From Prevotella sp. (GTDB lineage: Bacteria > Bacteroidota > Bacteroidia > Bacteroidales > Bacteroidaceae): a stretch of 64,000 nt of DNA. The number at the start of each line of letters is the position of its first letter. Position 1 is the first letter of the stretch. The position numbers and the translations under genes are program-made. The notes beneath the pieces were generated by a model, which searched no databases, was not told where the DNA came from, and worked only from the letters and a program-made list of their open reading frames with translations. Where the stretch lies: contig JAFVGS010000054.1 of NCBI GenBank assembly GCA_017474845.1, positions 20,771-84,770 of the forward strand. The letters are read 5' to 3'. Shown in pieces: positions 16,838 through 25,878 of this stretch.

Positions 16838-17488
16838 TCACCTTTTAATAATACTGATATACTCCTCGTAGGAGATGTGTCTGCCGCCCATCGTGCGCAG
16901 GTGGGGTGTTTCAAACTGACAGTCGATGAGCTTGCCGCCCAACGCTCCGAACATGCGTGCCAGATGGATCAGTGCCAGCTTCGACGCACTCGGCACAAGC
17001 GAGAACATGCTCTCGCCGAAGAAGCTCGCACCGAGGTTCACGCCGTAGAGGCCGCCCACCAGCCGGTCTTCCTGCCACACCTCCACGCTGGCGGCAAAGC
17101 CCTGCCTGTGCAGCTCGGTATATGCCTGGATGATGTCGGGTCCCAGCCAGGCGCCATCCTCCTCGATGCGGTCTTGGGCGGTGGAGCAACCATGTATCAC
17201 ACCTTCGAAATCCATATTGACTGTCGTTCTCAGCGAGTGCTTCTTGATCAGCTGACGCATCGAGTGGCTCACGTGGATCTCATCAGGGAAGATGACGAAC
17301 CGCTGCAGCGGACAATACCACCACGGCTCATTTTGGTCTCGGAACGAGAACCAGGGGAAGAATCCGTTGGAGTAGGCGAGTAACAGCCTGTCTACGCTGA
17401 GATCACCCCCCACCGCCACCAGTCCGTCTTCCTCACCCAGATGCGGGTCAGGAAACCACAGCCGATTGTCCAACTGAAACACTGACAT
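16838..17488 (-). CDS. aat: Leucyl/phenylalanyl-tRNA--protein transferase
   Basis: Adds Leu or Phe from aminoacyl-tRNA to N-terminal Arg or Lys, creating N-degrons. The 216-residue product begins at 17488 (MSVFQLDN); the longer frame runs through the promoter. Family blocks are WFPDPHLGEEDGLVAVGGDL, YSNGFFPWF, WWYCPLQRFVI, VEVWQEDRLVGGLYGV and GESMFS. It is the first gene of aat-clpS-clpA-phosphatase, with a TAnnTTTG box at 17506-17513 giving a short leader. Confidence 0.95.
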   Translation of the reverse strand: MSVFQLDNRLWFPDPHLGEEDGLVAVGGDLSVDRLLLAYSNGFFPWFSFRDQNEPWWYCPLQRFVIFPDEIHVSHSMRQLIKKHSLRTTVNMDFEGVIHGCSTAQDRIEEDGAWLGPDIIQAYTELHRQGFAASVEVWQEDRLVGGLYGVNLGASFFGESMFSLVPSASKLALIHLARMFGALGGKLIDCQFETPHLRTMGGRHISYEEYISIIKR

Positions 17489-17505
17489 ATTTACTTTTTC
17501 TGCTG

Positions 17506-17513
17506 CAAAGTTA
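17506..17513 (-). promoter_or_regulatory. -7 box for the aat-clpS-clpA operon
   Basis: TAACTTTG on the minus strand, 17 bases before the aat start. Confidence 0.7.
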
Positions 17514-17600
17514 CGATATTTTGCCGAAAGTGCCGCTGCGGGCAATCTTAAATTCATTTAAATCCGCCACAAAAATGGTAATTATTCTCGGAAAAGTCAT

Positions 17601-17608
17601 TAACTTTG
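17601..17608 (+). promoter_or_regulatory. -7 box for the histidine phosphatase gene
   Basis: TAACTTTG, 25 bases before the ATG at 17634. Confidence 0.65.
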
Positions 17609-17633
17609 TGGCGACTATTGAACATTATTTAAT

Positions 17634-18905
17634 ATGAAAAGGAACTTAACCATTGTGATGCTCCTCTTCGTGGCCCTGACTACCTGGGCGCAGGGAAGCA
17701 CCGCACTCGACCAACTGAAGGCCGACCCGAAGAAATCGTACGGAACAGACTATCCGTACTTGTTTGCCACCCCCAAGCTGACGAAGGCACCGAAGGGCTA
17801 TAAGCCGTTCTACATCAGCCACTACGGCCGTCACGGCTCGCGCTACTATTGGAATGCGCTGCTCTATCAGGAGATGGCCAACCTGCTGACGACGGCCCAC
17901 GACCGCCATCAGCTGACTCAGGAGGGCGAGGCCTTCTACGGACGCTTCATGGCAGCGAAGGATGAGTTGCAGACGGGTGTGAGCGAACTCTCCAACCTCG
18001 GTTGGGAACAGCACCAGCGCATTGCCCGGACGATGTACAACAACTTCCCCGAGGTGTATAAGAAGGGCGGCAACGTGTTGGCCATCGCCTCGCTGTCGGG
18101 TCGCTGCGTGCTGAGTATGTCGGCTTTCTGCCAGGAACTCGTACAGTGCAATCCGGCAATCGAGATCCGTGAGCAGTCATCGCGATTCACCCTCGACGGC
18201 GTTGTGCCTACAGACCGCCAGAACCCCGTGAAACACAATTTCCCCAAGTCTACGCCGAAGTTCGAGAAGAACAGGGATAAGTTCGTCTACAACGACAACC
18301 TGCGTGACAAGGCTATCGCCCGCGTGTTCACCAGCACCGACTCGCTGCCAGGCAAAATGCACCACATCAGCAGCAACCTCATCAACCTCTACACCTCGCT
18401 GCCCAGCATCGGACACGAAGGGATGATGGGCAATATCATCACCGACGAGGATATGGTAGACCAGTGGGAACTCTCCAACCTCGGCTCGTACTCCTGGGTG
18501 TTCGGCCCGCAGAACGACATGATTCCCATCCTGCAGGACATTATCAAGAAAGCCTCCGACGTGATTGAGGGCCGTACGGACCGCGTCTCAGACCTGCGTT
18601 TCGGTCACGATACCTGCATCGGTCCGCTCACCGTGCTGATGGGCATCAACGGCGCCGACAAGGATCCTGAAGACCCCTACGAGGTGAAGAACATCTACCA
18701 GAACTGGCAGACGTGTAAGGCGTCGAACCTTCAACTGGTGTTCTACCGCAGCAAGCGTGCATCGGACGACATCCTCTTGAAGGCTCTGCTCAATGGCTCT
18801 GAGGTCTCGCTACCCGTACCCACCGACAACTATCCTTATTACAAGTGGTCGGACTTCAAACAGTATTACCTGAATAAAATCGCTGCAATACCAACGGAGA
18901 AATGA
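17634..18905 (+). CDS. Secreted histidine-type phosphatase (MINPP/phytase-like)
   Basis: A 423-residue branch-2 histidine acid phosphatase. After the signal peptide (ends near TWAQG) comes the phosphate-pocket motif SHYGRHGSRYYW, where the His is phosphorylated. The proton-donor motif is FGHDTCIGPL (HD...) near residue 325. Gut Bacteroides homologues of this type hydrolyse inositol hexakisphosphate, so a phytase or inositol-polyphosphatase role is likely, though not provable from sequence alone. It is the first gene of a three-gene plus-strand unit; the next start overlaps its stop by four bases. Confidence 0.83.
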   Translation: MKRNLTIVMLLFVALTTWAQGSTALDQLKADPKKSYGTDYPYLFATPKLTKAPKGYKPFYISHYGRHGSRYYWNALLYQEMANLLTTAHDRHQLTQEGEAFYGRFMAAKDELQTGVSELSNLGWEQHQRIARTMYNNFPEVYKKGGNVLAIASLSGRCVLSMSAFCQELVQCNPAIEIREQSSRFTLDGVVPTDRQNPVKHNFPKSTPKFEKNRDKFVYNDNLRDKAIARVFTSTDSLPGKMHHISSNLINLYTSLPSIGHEGMMGNIITDEDMVDQWELSNLGSYSWVFGPQNDMIPILQDIIKKASDVIEGRTDRVSDLRFGHDTCIGPLTVLMGINGADKDPEDPYEVKNIYQNWQTCKASNLQLVFYRSKRASDDILLKALLNGSEVSLPVPTDNYPYYKWSDFKQYYLNKIAAIPTEK

Positions 18906-20182
18906 ACGACGAAGGAATTAAAATGTATGAGTTGGCAGGGAGGCTGTTCCCCATCTGCCGCAGCATCACCGGCGACGGGTTCCGGCAGTCGCTGGATATC
19001 GTCCGTGAACAGGTGCCAGAGATGGTGGTGCATGAGGTGCCGTCGGGTACAGAGGTGTTCGACTGGACGGTGCCCCGCGAGTGGAACATCCGAGGTGGCT
19101 GGATCAGGAACATGAAGGATGAGACGATCATCGACTTCCGCGACAGCAACCTCCATGTGCTTGGCTATTCCGTTCCCATCCACAAGACGGTGAGCCGCGA
19201 GGATCTGCTGGAACATGTCTACACGCAGCCAGATCAGCCCGACTGGATTCCCTACGTCACCTCTTATTATAAGGAGCGCTGGGGATTTTGTATGAGCGAG
19301 CGGCAGAAGGAGCGCCTCACCGACGACGAGTATGAGGTCTGTATCGACAGCACCCTCGAGGATGGTTCGCTCACCTACGGAGAATTGATTCTGCCTGGTG
19401 AGACCAAAGACGAGATATTCTTCTCCACCTACCTCTGCCATCCCTCGATGGCGAACAACGAACTCTCGGGACCCTGCCTCATGACCGCCATCATCCGCTA
19501 TGTCAAGAGCCTGCCACAGCGACGTTACACCTACCGCTTTATCATCATCCCTGAGACCATCGGATCCATCACTTATCTGAGCCGTAACCTCGCAGAGATG
19601 CAGGCACATGTGAAGGCCGGCTTCGTGCTGAGCTGCGTCGGCGACAACCGTACCTACTCGATGGTGTCGACGAAATACGAAGACACGCTGGCCGACCGCG
19701 TGCTACGCAATGTGCTCCACTACCACTATCCCGACTACATCTGCTACTCATTCATGAAGCGCGCCTCCGACGAACGCCAGTACGGCTCCGCAGGTGTCGG
19801 ACTGCCTGTCTGTGCCTTCTGCCGCAGCAAGTATCATGAGTTCCCGGAATACCACACCTCTGCCGACAACATGGACTTCATCAGTCCCGAGGGCCTGCTG
19901 GGCTCCTACGACGTGATGGTGCAGGTGATTGACGCCCTCGAGCACAACCGCCACTACGTGATGACCTGTCCTTGCGAACCCCAGTTGGGCAAGCGAGGAC
20001 TCTATCCCACCATCAGTCAGAAGGGTACCTACGACGCCGCCCGTGCAATGCAGCACTTCACCGCCTATGCCGACGGCCGTAACGACCTCATCGCCATCAG
20101 CGACATCATCGGTGTACCTGTTCAGAGGCTTATCCCCATCGTGCAGAAACTGTTGGAGCATCATCTCATCACCTTTGATTGA
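18902..20182 (+). CDS. DUF4910/M28-like zinc aminopeptidase
   Basis: A 426-residue cytosolic protein of the DUF2172/DUF4910 aminopeptidase-like family. The N-terminal part has CRSITGDGFRQSLDIV and DWTVPREWNI. The metallopeptidase core has YLCHPSMANNELSGP (probable metal His and Asn/Glu), IIPETIGSITYL and SADNMDFI. The C-terminal ~90 residues look like a winged helix. Homologues occur beside polysaccharide and glycopeptide genes; the substrate is unknown. ATGA overlap with the phosphatase gene shows translational coupling. No signal peptide is seen. Confidence 0.72.
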   Translation: MNDEGIKMYELAGRLFPICRSITGDGFRQSLDIVREQVPEMVVHEVPSGTEVFDWTVPREWNIRGGWIRNMKDETIIDFRDSNLHVLGYSVPIHKTVSREDLLEHVYTQPDQPDWIPYVTSYYKERWGFCMSERQKERLTDDEYEVCIDSTLEDGSLTYGELILPGETKDEIFFSTYLCHPSMANNELSGPCLMTAIIRYVKSLPQRRYTYRFIIIPETIGSITYLSRNLAEMQAHVKAGFVLSCVGDNRTYSMVSTKYEDTLADRVLRNVLHYHYPDYICYSFMKRASDERQYGSAGVGLPVCAFCRSKYHEFPEYHTSADNMDFISPEGLLGSYDVMVQVIDALEHNRHYVMTCPCEPQLGKRGLYPTISQKGTYDAARAMQHFTAYADGRNDLIAISDIIGVPVQRLIPIVQKLLEHHLITFD

Positions 20183-20193
20183 TCTCTCAGACG

Positions 20194-20928
20194 ATGAAAC
20201 GTGCGATAGTCATAGGTGCCTCTTCAGGCATCGGGCGTGAGGTGGCGCGACTGCTGATTGGTGAGGGTTGGGAGGTTGGTGTGGCTGCCCGAAGGGAGGC
20301 GATGCTTAGCGACCTTGGTGCCGCCGCCACAGCTTGTATCGACGTCACTGCCGATGATGCTACCCAGCGGCTGCAACAGCTCATCGCCGACCTTGGAGGT
20401 ATGGATCTTTTCTTCTATGCCTCCGGTATTGGTCATCAGAACCGCCAGCTGCGCGAGGAGATCGAACTATCCACCATGCAGACCAATGCCTTGGGTTTCA
20501 CTCGCATGATTGGTGAGTCCTATCGTTACTTTGCCGCTCGTCAGGAGCAGGGTGGGGAAGAGTCTGTCGACTGGGCTCACATCGCCGCCATCACCTCCAT
20601 CGCAGGCACTAAGGGTCTCGGTCCAGCACCCGCCTATTCCGCCACAAAGGCGATGCAGAACGTCTATCTGCAGGCCCTTGAGCAACAGGCCCGTCAGCGA
20701 GGTCTCCGCATACGCTTCACAGATATCCGCCCTGGATTTGTCGACACAGCCTTGCTTGCCGGTGATTTCCGTTATCCCATGATGCTCCGTCCGGAAAGTG
20801 TCGCCCGCGACATCGTCAACGCTATCAACTCCCACGCACATATCCGCGTTATCGACTGGCGTTATCGCATCCTTACCGCTTTTTGGCGCCGTATCCCCCG
20901 CTTCATCTGGCGTCGGCTCCGCCTGTAA
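20194..20928 (+). CDS. Short-chain dehydrogenase/reductase
   Basis: A 244-residue NAD(P)-dependent Rossmann enzyme. The nucleotide-binding GASSGIGREVA is at the N-terminus. The catalytic Ser lies in AAITSIAGTKG, and YSATKAMQN is the catalytic YxxxK. The start at 20194 lies about a dozen bases after the peptidase stop; the longer frame uses a TTG inside the upstream gene. Substrate specificity cannot be read from sequence. It is the last gene of its unit and faces fbp tail to tail, 4 bases away. Confidence 0.87.
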   Translation: MKRAIVIGASSGIGREVARLLIGEGWEVGVAARREAMLSDLGAAATACIDVTADDATQRLQQLIADLGGMDLFFYASGIGHQNRQLREEIELSTMQTNALGFTRMIGESYRYFAARQEQGGEESVDWAHIAAITSIAGTKGLGPAPAYSATKAMQNVYLQALEQQARQRGLRIRFTDIRPGFVDTALLAGDFRYPMMLRPESVARDIVNAINSHAHIRVIDWRYRILTAFWRRIPRFIWRRLRL

Positions 20929-20932
20929 TTTG

Positions 20933-22915
20933 TCAGCTTCGCTTCTCCTTCAGAATGCCGTGACGATAGGCGTAGAGGAGATTCTTGAGGTCTGCTACCT
21001 GGGTACGGAGCTCTTCACCTTTGTCGGTATCGGCGACGAGCATACGGTGGGCGGACATCTCTACGATCTGGGTAGTCGACTTGATGTCGGTCTCACGGAC
21101 GATGGCATCGCGGGCAGAGGTGAACGGCTCGTGCTGTACGAGCTGGAAGCCGCGTGAGTGGTATACAAGCGTATAGCCGGCGATACCTGTCTCGTTGTGA
21201 TAGGCTTCAGAGAAGCCGCCGTCGATAACCATCAGCCGTCCGCCGGCCTTGATGGGGTTCTCGCCCTTGGACGCATGTACGGGCACGTGGCCGTTGATGA
21301 TGTGTCGGTTCTCGCCCTTCACCTCGAAGGCGTCGAGGATGCGGTCACAGATTTCGGCAGAGTCGCGTAGTTTGAAATAATTGCCTTTCTCCTCCTTGTA
21401 GGTCTCCTTGTCTTTGAGGAAATAACGCTCAAAGGTAGCCATCTTCGACTTGTCGAACAGTGGGGAGTCCTTGCCGCACCAGAGGTAGAGGAAGTAGTCG
21501 CGGGCATAGTCGCGCGGGAACACCTGTAACTCTTTATCGGCACTCGACTCAAAGGCAGCGCGGATCATCATGCCGATATTGTGCATGAGGGCCTTACCGC
21601 TGTAACGGTGGCCGGGGAATATCTCGACTTCCTTGAGCGAACAGTCATCGTTGAGCGGGATGGAAGCGTGGAAGAGGAGATTGGAGTTGGTGACGGTGTA
21701 CATGCACCCGTGAGAGAGTAGCGTGCGGATGTGCTTGTGCAGCTTCTCGGAGATGCGGAAGGAGTGGTGTAGTTTGTCGATGAGATCCTTCTCCTCAGCG
21801 GTGAGGGTGTTGGGCGAAGCGGGATTGACGGTGGGGAAGTGGTAACTCTTCATCTCATAGTTCTTACCGTCGAGACGGCAAAGTCCATGCTCATAGTCGA
21901 TATGCTCCAGCAGACAGCGGTCGTCCATCTGCCATTCGGGATGCCGGCGGAAGATCTTTGCCTCCTCCTTGAACTGGATGACGGCGATGGCCTTGTGCAT
22001 ACGGGCTGTCAGCAGGAGTGTCTTCTCGTCGAGCTGCTGGTTGTCGTCGAGCACCTTGGGGATGAACTCCTCACAGGGGTCGTCGCCGTAGGTGTCGAGT
22101 GCGAAGGTGGCCAAGGGCACGAGGTTGATGCCGTACTCCTCGATGGTGGCGAGGTTGGCATAGCGCAGACAGAGTCGGAGCACGTTGCAGATACAGGCGT
22201 TGTTACCAGCGGAGGCTCCCATCCAGAGGATATCGTGATTGCCCCACTGGATGTCCCACGAGTGATACTGTCGCAACGTGTCCATGATCTTATGGGCACC
22301 CGGTCCTCGGTCGTAGATATCGCCCAGGATATGCAGCTGGTCGATGGCCAGGCGCTGGATAACGTTGCAGATGGCGACGATGAAGTCATCGGCGCGACCT
22401 GTGGAGATGATGGTATTGACGATGACACTGACGTAGGCGGCCTTGTCGTTATCACCCAGACTCTCGTGGAGCAGTTCCTCGATGATATAGGAGAAGTCGG
22501 GCGGGAGTGACTTGCGCACCTTCGAACGGGTGTACTTCGACGATACATCGCGACACACCTTCACCAGCTGGTGGATGGTGATGCGATACCAGTCGTCGAG
22601 GTCCTGCTCCTGCGCCTTGATGAGCTCAAGCTTCTGCTCAGGATAGTAGATGAGCGTGCAGAGTTCCTTCTTCTCCGACTCGCGGATGTCGTTGCCGAAG
22701 AGCTCGTTCACCTTACGCTTGATGTTGCCGGAGGCGTTTTTCAGCACATGCTGGAAAGCCTCGCTCTCACCATGGAGGTCGGCGAGGAAGTGCTCTGTTC
22801 CCTTGGGCAGGTTCATGATGGCCTCGAGGTTGATGATCTCAGTAGCGGCTTCTGCGATGTTGGGGAACGACTGCGAGAGCAGCTGCAGGTAGTGCATGTC
22901 AGTATTCATATCCAT
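20933..22915 (-). CDS. fbp: Fructose-1,6-bisphosphatase, class III
   Basis: A 660-residue gluconeogenic enzyme hydrolysing fructose-1,6-bisphosphate; this large form is typical of Bacteroidetes and Firmicutes. Its calcineurin-like phosphoesterase metal motifs are FLADLHGESEAF, HILGDIYDRGPGAH and QWGNHDILWMG, with a later INGHVPV. The ATG at 22915 (MDMNTDMHY) or 22909 is taken, because the longer frame begins with a TTG inside a word array. It is the last gene of the run aspartokinase-lysA-two glycosyltransferases-fbp. Confidence 0.95.
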   Translation of the reverse strand: MDMNTDMHYLQLLSQSFPNIAEAATEIINLEAIMNLPKGTEHFLADLHGESEAFQHVLKNASGNIKRKVNELFGNDIRESEKKELCTLIYYPEQKLELIKAQEQDLDDWYRITIHQLVKVCRDVSSKYTRSKVRKSLPPDFSYIIEELLHESLGDNDKAAYVSVIVNTIISTGRADDFIVAICNVIQRLAIDQLHILGDIYDRGPGAHKIMDTLRQYHSWDIQWGNHDILWMGASAGNNACICNVLRLCLRYANLATIEEYGINLVPLATFALDTYGDDPCEEFIPKVLDDNQQLDEKTLLLTARMHKAIAVIQFKEEAKIFRRHPEWQMDDRCLLEHIDYEHGLCRLDGKNYEMKSYHFPTVNPASPNTLTAEEKDLIDKLHHSFRISEKLHKHIRTLLSHGCMYTVTNSNLLFHASIPLNDDCSLKEVEIFPGHRYSGKALMHNIGMMIRAAFESSADKELQVFPRDYARDYFLYLWCGKDSPLFDKSKMATFERYFLKDKETYKEEKGNYFKLRDSAEICDRILDAFEVKGENRHIINGHVPVHASKGENPIKAGGRLMVIDGGFSEAYHNETGIAGYTLVYHSRGFQLVQHEPFTSARDAIVRETDIKSTTQIVEMSAHRMLVADTDKGEELRTQVADLKNLLYAYRHGILKEKRS

Positions 22916-22916
22916 A

Positions 22917-22955
22917 ATCTTCAATATTCAATGTTCAATCTTCAATGTTCAGATG
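22917..22955. repeat. TTCAATnTTCAAT word array at a gene junction
   Basis: Five variants of the seven-base word TTCAATA/TTCAATG/TTCAATC span the stop codon of the upstream glycosyltransferase (its last residues LNIED are encoded by the array) and reach the fbp start. Confidence 0.75.
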
Positions 22956-23999
22956 GTTGTCAAGTTGTCGGCGAATCTGCCTCGTCAGACGGTTGTCGGC
23001 CGGCGACAGCGGCATATAGCCTTCGTCGAGGGCCGTCTGTTCGTCAAGCACCTGCATCAGCGAACGGGTGAAAGCGGTGAGTTTCTTTTCTTCGAGACGC
23101 TCTGCCAGCTGGTCGTCGTCGACGGTATCGCGATAGAGCTCACGCGTCAGTTCGATGAGATGAAGCAACAGCGGCTGCTGGCGGATCTGATGGATGATAC
23201 GCATAAGGTAGTCGGTCTCCTTTCCCTTATATTCGCCCACCTTCTCACGGATAGGTCTGGGTGCCTCGTAATGGTCGGGGAAGTAGGCGGCGATACGTGA
23301 GGTATCGATGGCTGGTACGTTGAGTCCGAGGATGCTGATGCCGTAGTCGACGTAGTTGCGGATGTTCTCGTGCTCGGCGTAGAGTAAGAGATGTCGCCAG
23401 TTGACTTCCTCGGATGGCAGCACTACGGTCCAGCGTCGGTCGCCCATAATACCGATCTTGATGATGGCGCGGAGCATTCTGGCTGTTGGCTCGTCCATGA
23501 GCTCGAGGGTGTTGGAATCCATCACCTTCTGATAGACGGCAAAGGTGGCCGTACACATCTCCTGAAGACTGATGGTGTTGGTGGTGACAGCGTTGTGTAT
23601 CTCCTCCGTGCGACGGTTCCAGCCGAGCTTCTTGAAGTTGGTGAGTTCGAGCCGTCCTAAGAGGATAACAGCGTATGCTCTGGTGATAAGCTTCTTCTGC
23701 AAATAGACGGCGGGCATCTTGTTGTTCTTTTCCTTCGCCCAGGGCTCCATCTGTCCGTGAAGGGTGAGCACAAGCCGCACGCCTTTGTTGACAGCACTGA
23801 GGATAGCGCGGGAGACAGAGACGGAGGGACATCCGTGACAGTGGATAATATCGGGATCCTGTTCCTTCACCGCCCTGTGGATGGCACTCACACTATCGGC
23901 CATACCTATCGTCACACTCTGTCGCAGTCCGTCAGCCAGCATGCTGACATGACAGCTGATGAGCGCTTCGGATTTCGGATAGACAAACAGGACTTTCAT
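22935..23999 (-). CDS. Glycosyltransferase-like protein (GT-B N-domain, atypical C-half)
   Basis: 354 residues from ATG 23999 (MKVLFVYPKSE). The N-terminal ~150 residues look like the acceptor domain of GT4 enzymes: DPDIIHCHGCPSVSV, RLVLTLHGQMEPWAKE, and AVILLGRLELTNFKKLGWN followed by IHNAV. The C-terminal half does not show the usual nucleotide-sugar site (EGFG...E block). Instead it has a helical region around MDEPTARMLRAI and LLLYAEHENIRNYVDYGI. It may therefore be an unusual transferase or a partner protein. It follows the GT2 gene by 28 bases in the same unit; the pair probably acts on a surface glycan. Confidence 0.6.
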   Translation of the reverse strand: MKVLFVYPKSEALISCHVSMLADGLRQSVTIGMADSVSAIHRAVKEQDPDIIHCHGCPSVSVSRAILSAVNKGVRLVLTLHGQMEPWAKEKNNKMPAVYLQKKLITRAYAVILLGRLELTNFKKLGWNRRTEEIHNAVTTNTISLQEMCTATFAVYQKVMDSNTLELMDEPTARMLRAIIKIGIMGDRRWTVVLPSEEVNWRHLLLYAEHENIRNYVDYGISILGLNVPAIDTSRIAAYFPDHYEAPRPIREKVGEYKGKETDYLMRIIHQIRQQPLLLHLIELTRELYRDTVDDDQLAERLEEKKLTAFTRSLMQVLDEQTALDEGYMPLSPADNRLTRQIRRQLDNHLNIED

Positions 24000-24004
24000 A
24001 AGCA

Positions 24005-24045
24005 AATCGGTAGTCAGGAGACAGGAGTCAGGAGTCAGTTGGAGA
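24005..24045. repeat. GGAGTCA word array
   Basis: Tandem GGAGTCA/GGAGACA words. The 20-mer at 24017-24036 is the exact reverse complement of 52078-52097, which lies inside the DUF3256 coding sequence. This shows that one repeat family occupies both intergenic and coding DNA. Confidence 0.85.
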
Positions 24046-24705
24046 AGGGTAGAGCAGGGTGGTGGACGAACGTCGCAGGAGGTTCTTCCACAAGATGCCC
24101 AAGCGGATGCCGAAGAGATTGAGGCCAGAGATCTTCTGCTCGAAAAGTTTTAACAGTTCGAGGCTGCAGTCCTTCCTGACGATGATGAAGTCATATCGGC
24201 CCCAGACGTAATTTCCGAATTTACATTCATGCACCTTCCTCAGCTTGCGCTCCAACCTGCGGATATGTCCAGCTGCCTCAGCTATCGTGTCGAAGGGCTG
24301 CAGGCGGATGTGCTTCTTCGTCACATAGCCCAGGGTGAGCTCTGCCTGCTGGTCGAGCACTTCCCCAACAGCCTTGAAGACATCCGTATCGGCTGGTGCT
24401 TTATTGGCTTTTGCGATGATAATGAACTCATGATGAGAGGCTTTGATGCCGATGTTCAAGGCAATCTTCCGACGATACGTCTGGGCGCTGGCCTTCGGCA
24501 GGAAGGTGCTGTAGAGATGCTTGTATTCGTTTTTCAGCAGTTTCAGCACATCAGGGGTCTCGTCTGTCGACGACTCGTCGACGACGATGACCTCATAGCC
24601 CGGCTCATACTCCTGTTTGAGGAAGGCGGGCAACTGTTCTTCCAGATCATGAGCCTGGTCGTAGACAGTGATGATGACTGAAAAAGGATGCTGTCCTGTA
24701 CTCAT
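24028..24705 (-). CDS. Glycosyltransferase family 2
   Basis: A 225-residue GT-A fold transferase. The N-terminal FSVIITVYDQAHDLEEQLPA and YEVIVVDESSTDETPDVL are the nucleotide-sugar binding start of family 2. A NIGIKASHHEFIIIAKANKAP segment stands where the DxD metal motif is expected, but with a changed sequence. No membrane span is predicted, so it may act at the membrane face or in the cytosol. It is short for the family. It lies 12 bases after lysA. Its stop falls within the GGAGTCA word array. Confidence 0.78.
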   Translation of the reverse strand: MSTGQHPFSVIITVYDQAHDLEEQLPAFLKQEYEPGYEVIVVDESSTDETPDVLKLLKNEYKHLYSTFLPKASAQTYRRKIALNIGIKASHHEFIIIAKANKAPADTDVFKAVGEVLDQQAELTLGYVTKKHIRLQPFDTIAEAAGHIRRLERKLRKVHECKFGNYVWGRYDFIIVRKDCSLELLKLFEQKISGLNLFGIRLGILWKNLLRRSSTTLLYPSPTDS

Positions 24706-24717
24706 ATTATGAAAAAA

Positions 24718-25878
24718 TTACACTTCATCACTCATATAGCCCTTGGGCAGACGGCGCAGATTATACTGCGACGCCATAATCTCACCATAGGCTCCGGCCG
24801 AGCGGATGGCGAGCAGGTCGCCACGTTTGGCCCGGTTGAGGTCGATCTGCTTCGCGAACACGTCCGTTGACTCACAGATGGGGCCGACGACATCGTAGGC
24901 CTCCACAGGTTCATCGCTGCAGATGTTCTCGATCTTATGATAGGCCTGATAGAGGGCTGGACGGATGAGATCAGTGAAGCCGGCATCGACGATGGTGAAC
25001 TTCTTCACAGCGCCTTCTTTAATATATAAGGTACGCGTGATGAGTGAGCCGCACTGCGCCACAACCGCACGGCCGAGCTCGAAGTGTAGCGTCTGACCGG
25101 GACGAAGCTTCAGTTTACGGGCGTATGTGTCGAAGTAGGCCTTGAAGTCAGGAACAGGCACACGGTTGGGATGGGCGTAGTCCACACCCAGTCCGCCGCC
25201 AACGTTGATATGCTCCACACGGATGCGGTGACGGTCGAGTTCGTCCTGCAGTTCGTTCACACGGTTGCAGAGGGCTTCGAAGTCGCCCATGTCAAGAATC
25301 TGTGAACCGATATGGAAGTGCAGACCCACGAACTTCACGTTCGACAGTTTCTCAGCCTCACCGATCACACTGAGCATGTCGCGCATGGCGATGCCGAACT
25401 TGTTCTCAGCCAGTCCTGTGGTGATGTTCGCATGGGTATGGGCACCCACATTGGGATTCAGACGGAAGGCCACACGGGCTGTCTTGCCTTTTGCGGCTGC
25501 CAGTTCGTTGATGACCTCCAGTTCCGGGATGCTCTCCACGTTGAAGCAGAAGATATCGCTGTCGAGGCCGAGGTTGATCTCCCAGTCGGCCTTACCCACA
25601 CCTGCATAGACGATCTTCGTCGAGGGGAATCCCGCCTTGACGGAAGCCTCGATCTCTCCGCCGCTGACACAGTCGGCGCCCAGTCCTGCCTCACGGATGA
25701 TGCGGAGGACACGCGGGTTGGCGTTTGCCTTGACGGCGTAGTGCACCACGAAACCCTCGTGTTTCTGTGCCTCGGCGTTGATGCTGCGCAGCGTCTCGCG
25801 CAACAGTTCCGCATCGTAGTAGTAGAAGGGCGTCTCGATCTGCTGCAGCTTCTCTACAGGGAATTGTCCTTTAGCCAT
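24718..25878 (-). CDS. lysA: Diaminopimelate decarboxylase
   Basis: The last step of lysine synthesis: meso-diaminopimelate to lysine plus CO2, PLP-dependent. The 386-residue fold-type III enzyme has the PLP lysine in VHYAVKANANP. HFHIGSQI, EHINVGGGLGVDY and the C-terminal VGPICESTDVF (substrate-binding Cys) are also present. Its ATG shares one base with the aspartokinase stop (TAATG), so the first and last lysine-pathway steps are tightly coupled. Confidence 0.95.
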   Translation of the reverse strand: MAKGQFPVEKLQQIETPFYYYDAELLRETLRSINAEAQKHEGFVVHYAVKANANPRVLRIIREAGLGADCVSGGEIEASVKAGFPSTKIVYAGVGKADWEINLGLDSDIFCFNVESIPELEVINELAAAKGKTARVAFRLNPNVGAHTHANITTGLAENKFGIAMRDMLSVIGEAEKLSNVKFVGLHFHIGSQILDMGDFEALCNRVNELQDELDRHRIRVEHINVGGGLGVDYAHPNRVPVPDFKAYFDTYARKLKLRPGQTLHFELGRAVVAQCGSLITRTLYIKEGAVKKFTIVDAGFTDLIRPALYQAYHKIENICSDEPVEAYDVVGPICESTDVFAKQIDLNRAKRGDLLAIRSAGAYGEIMASQYNLRRLPKGYMSDEV

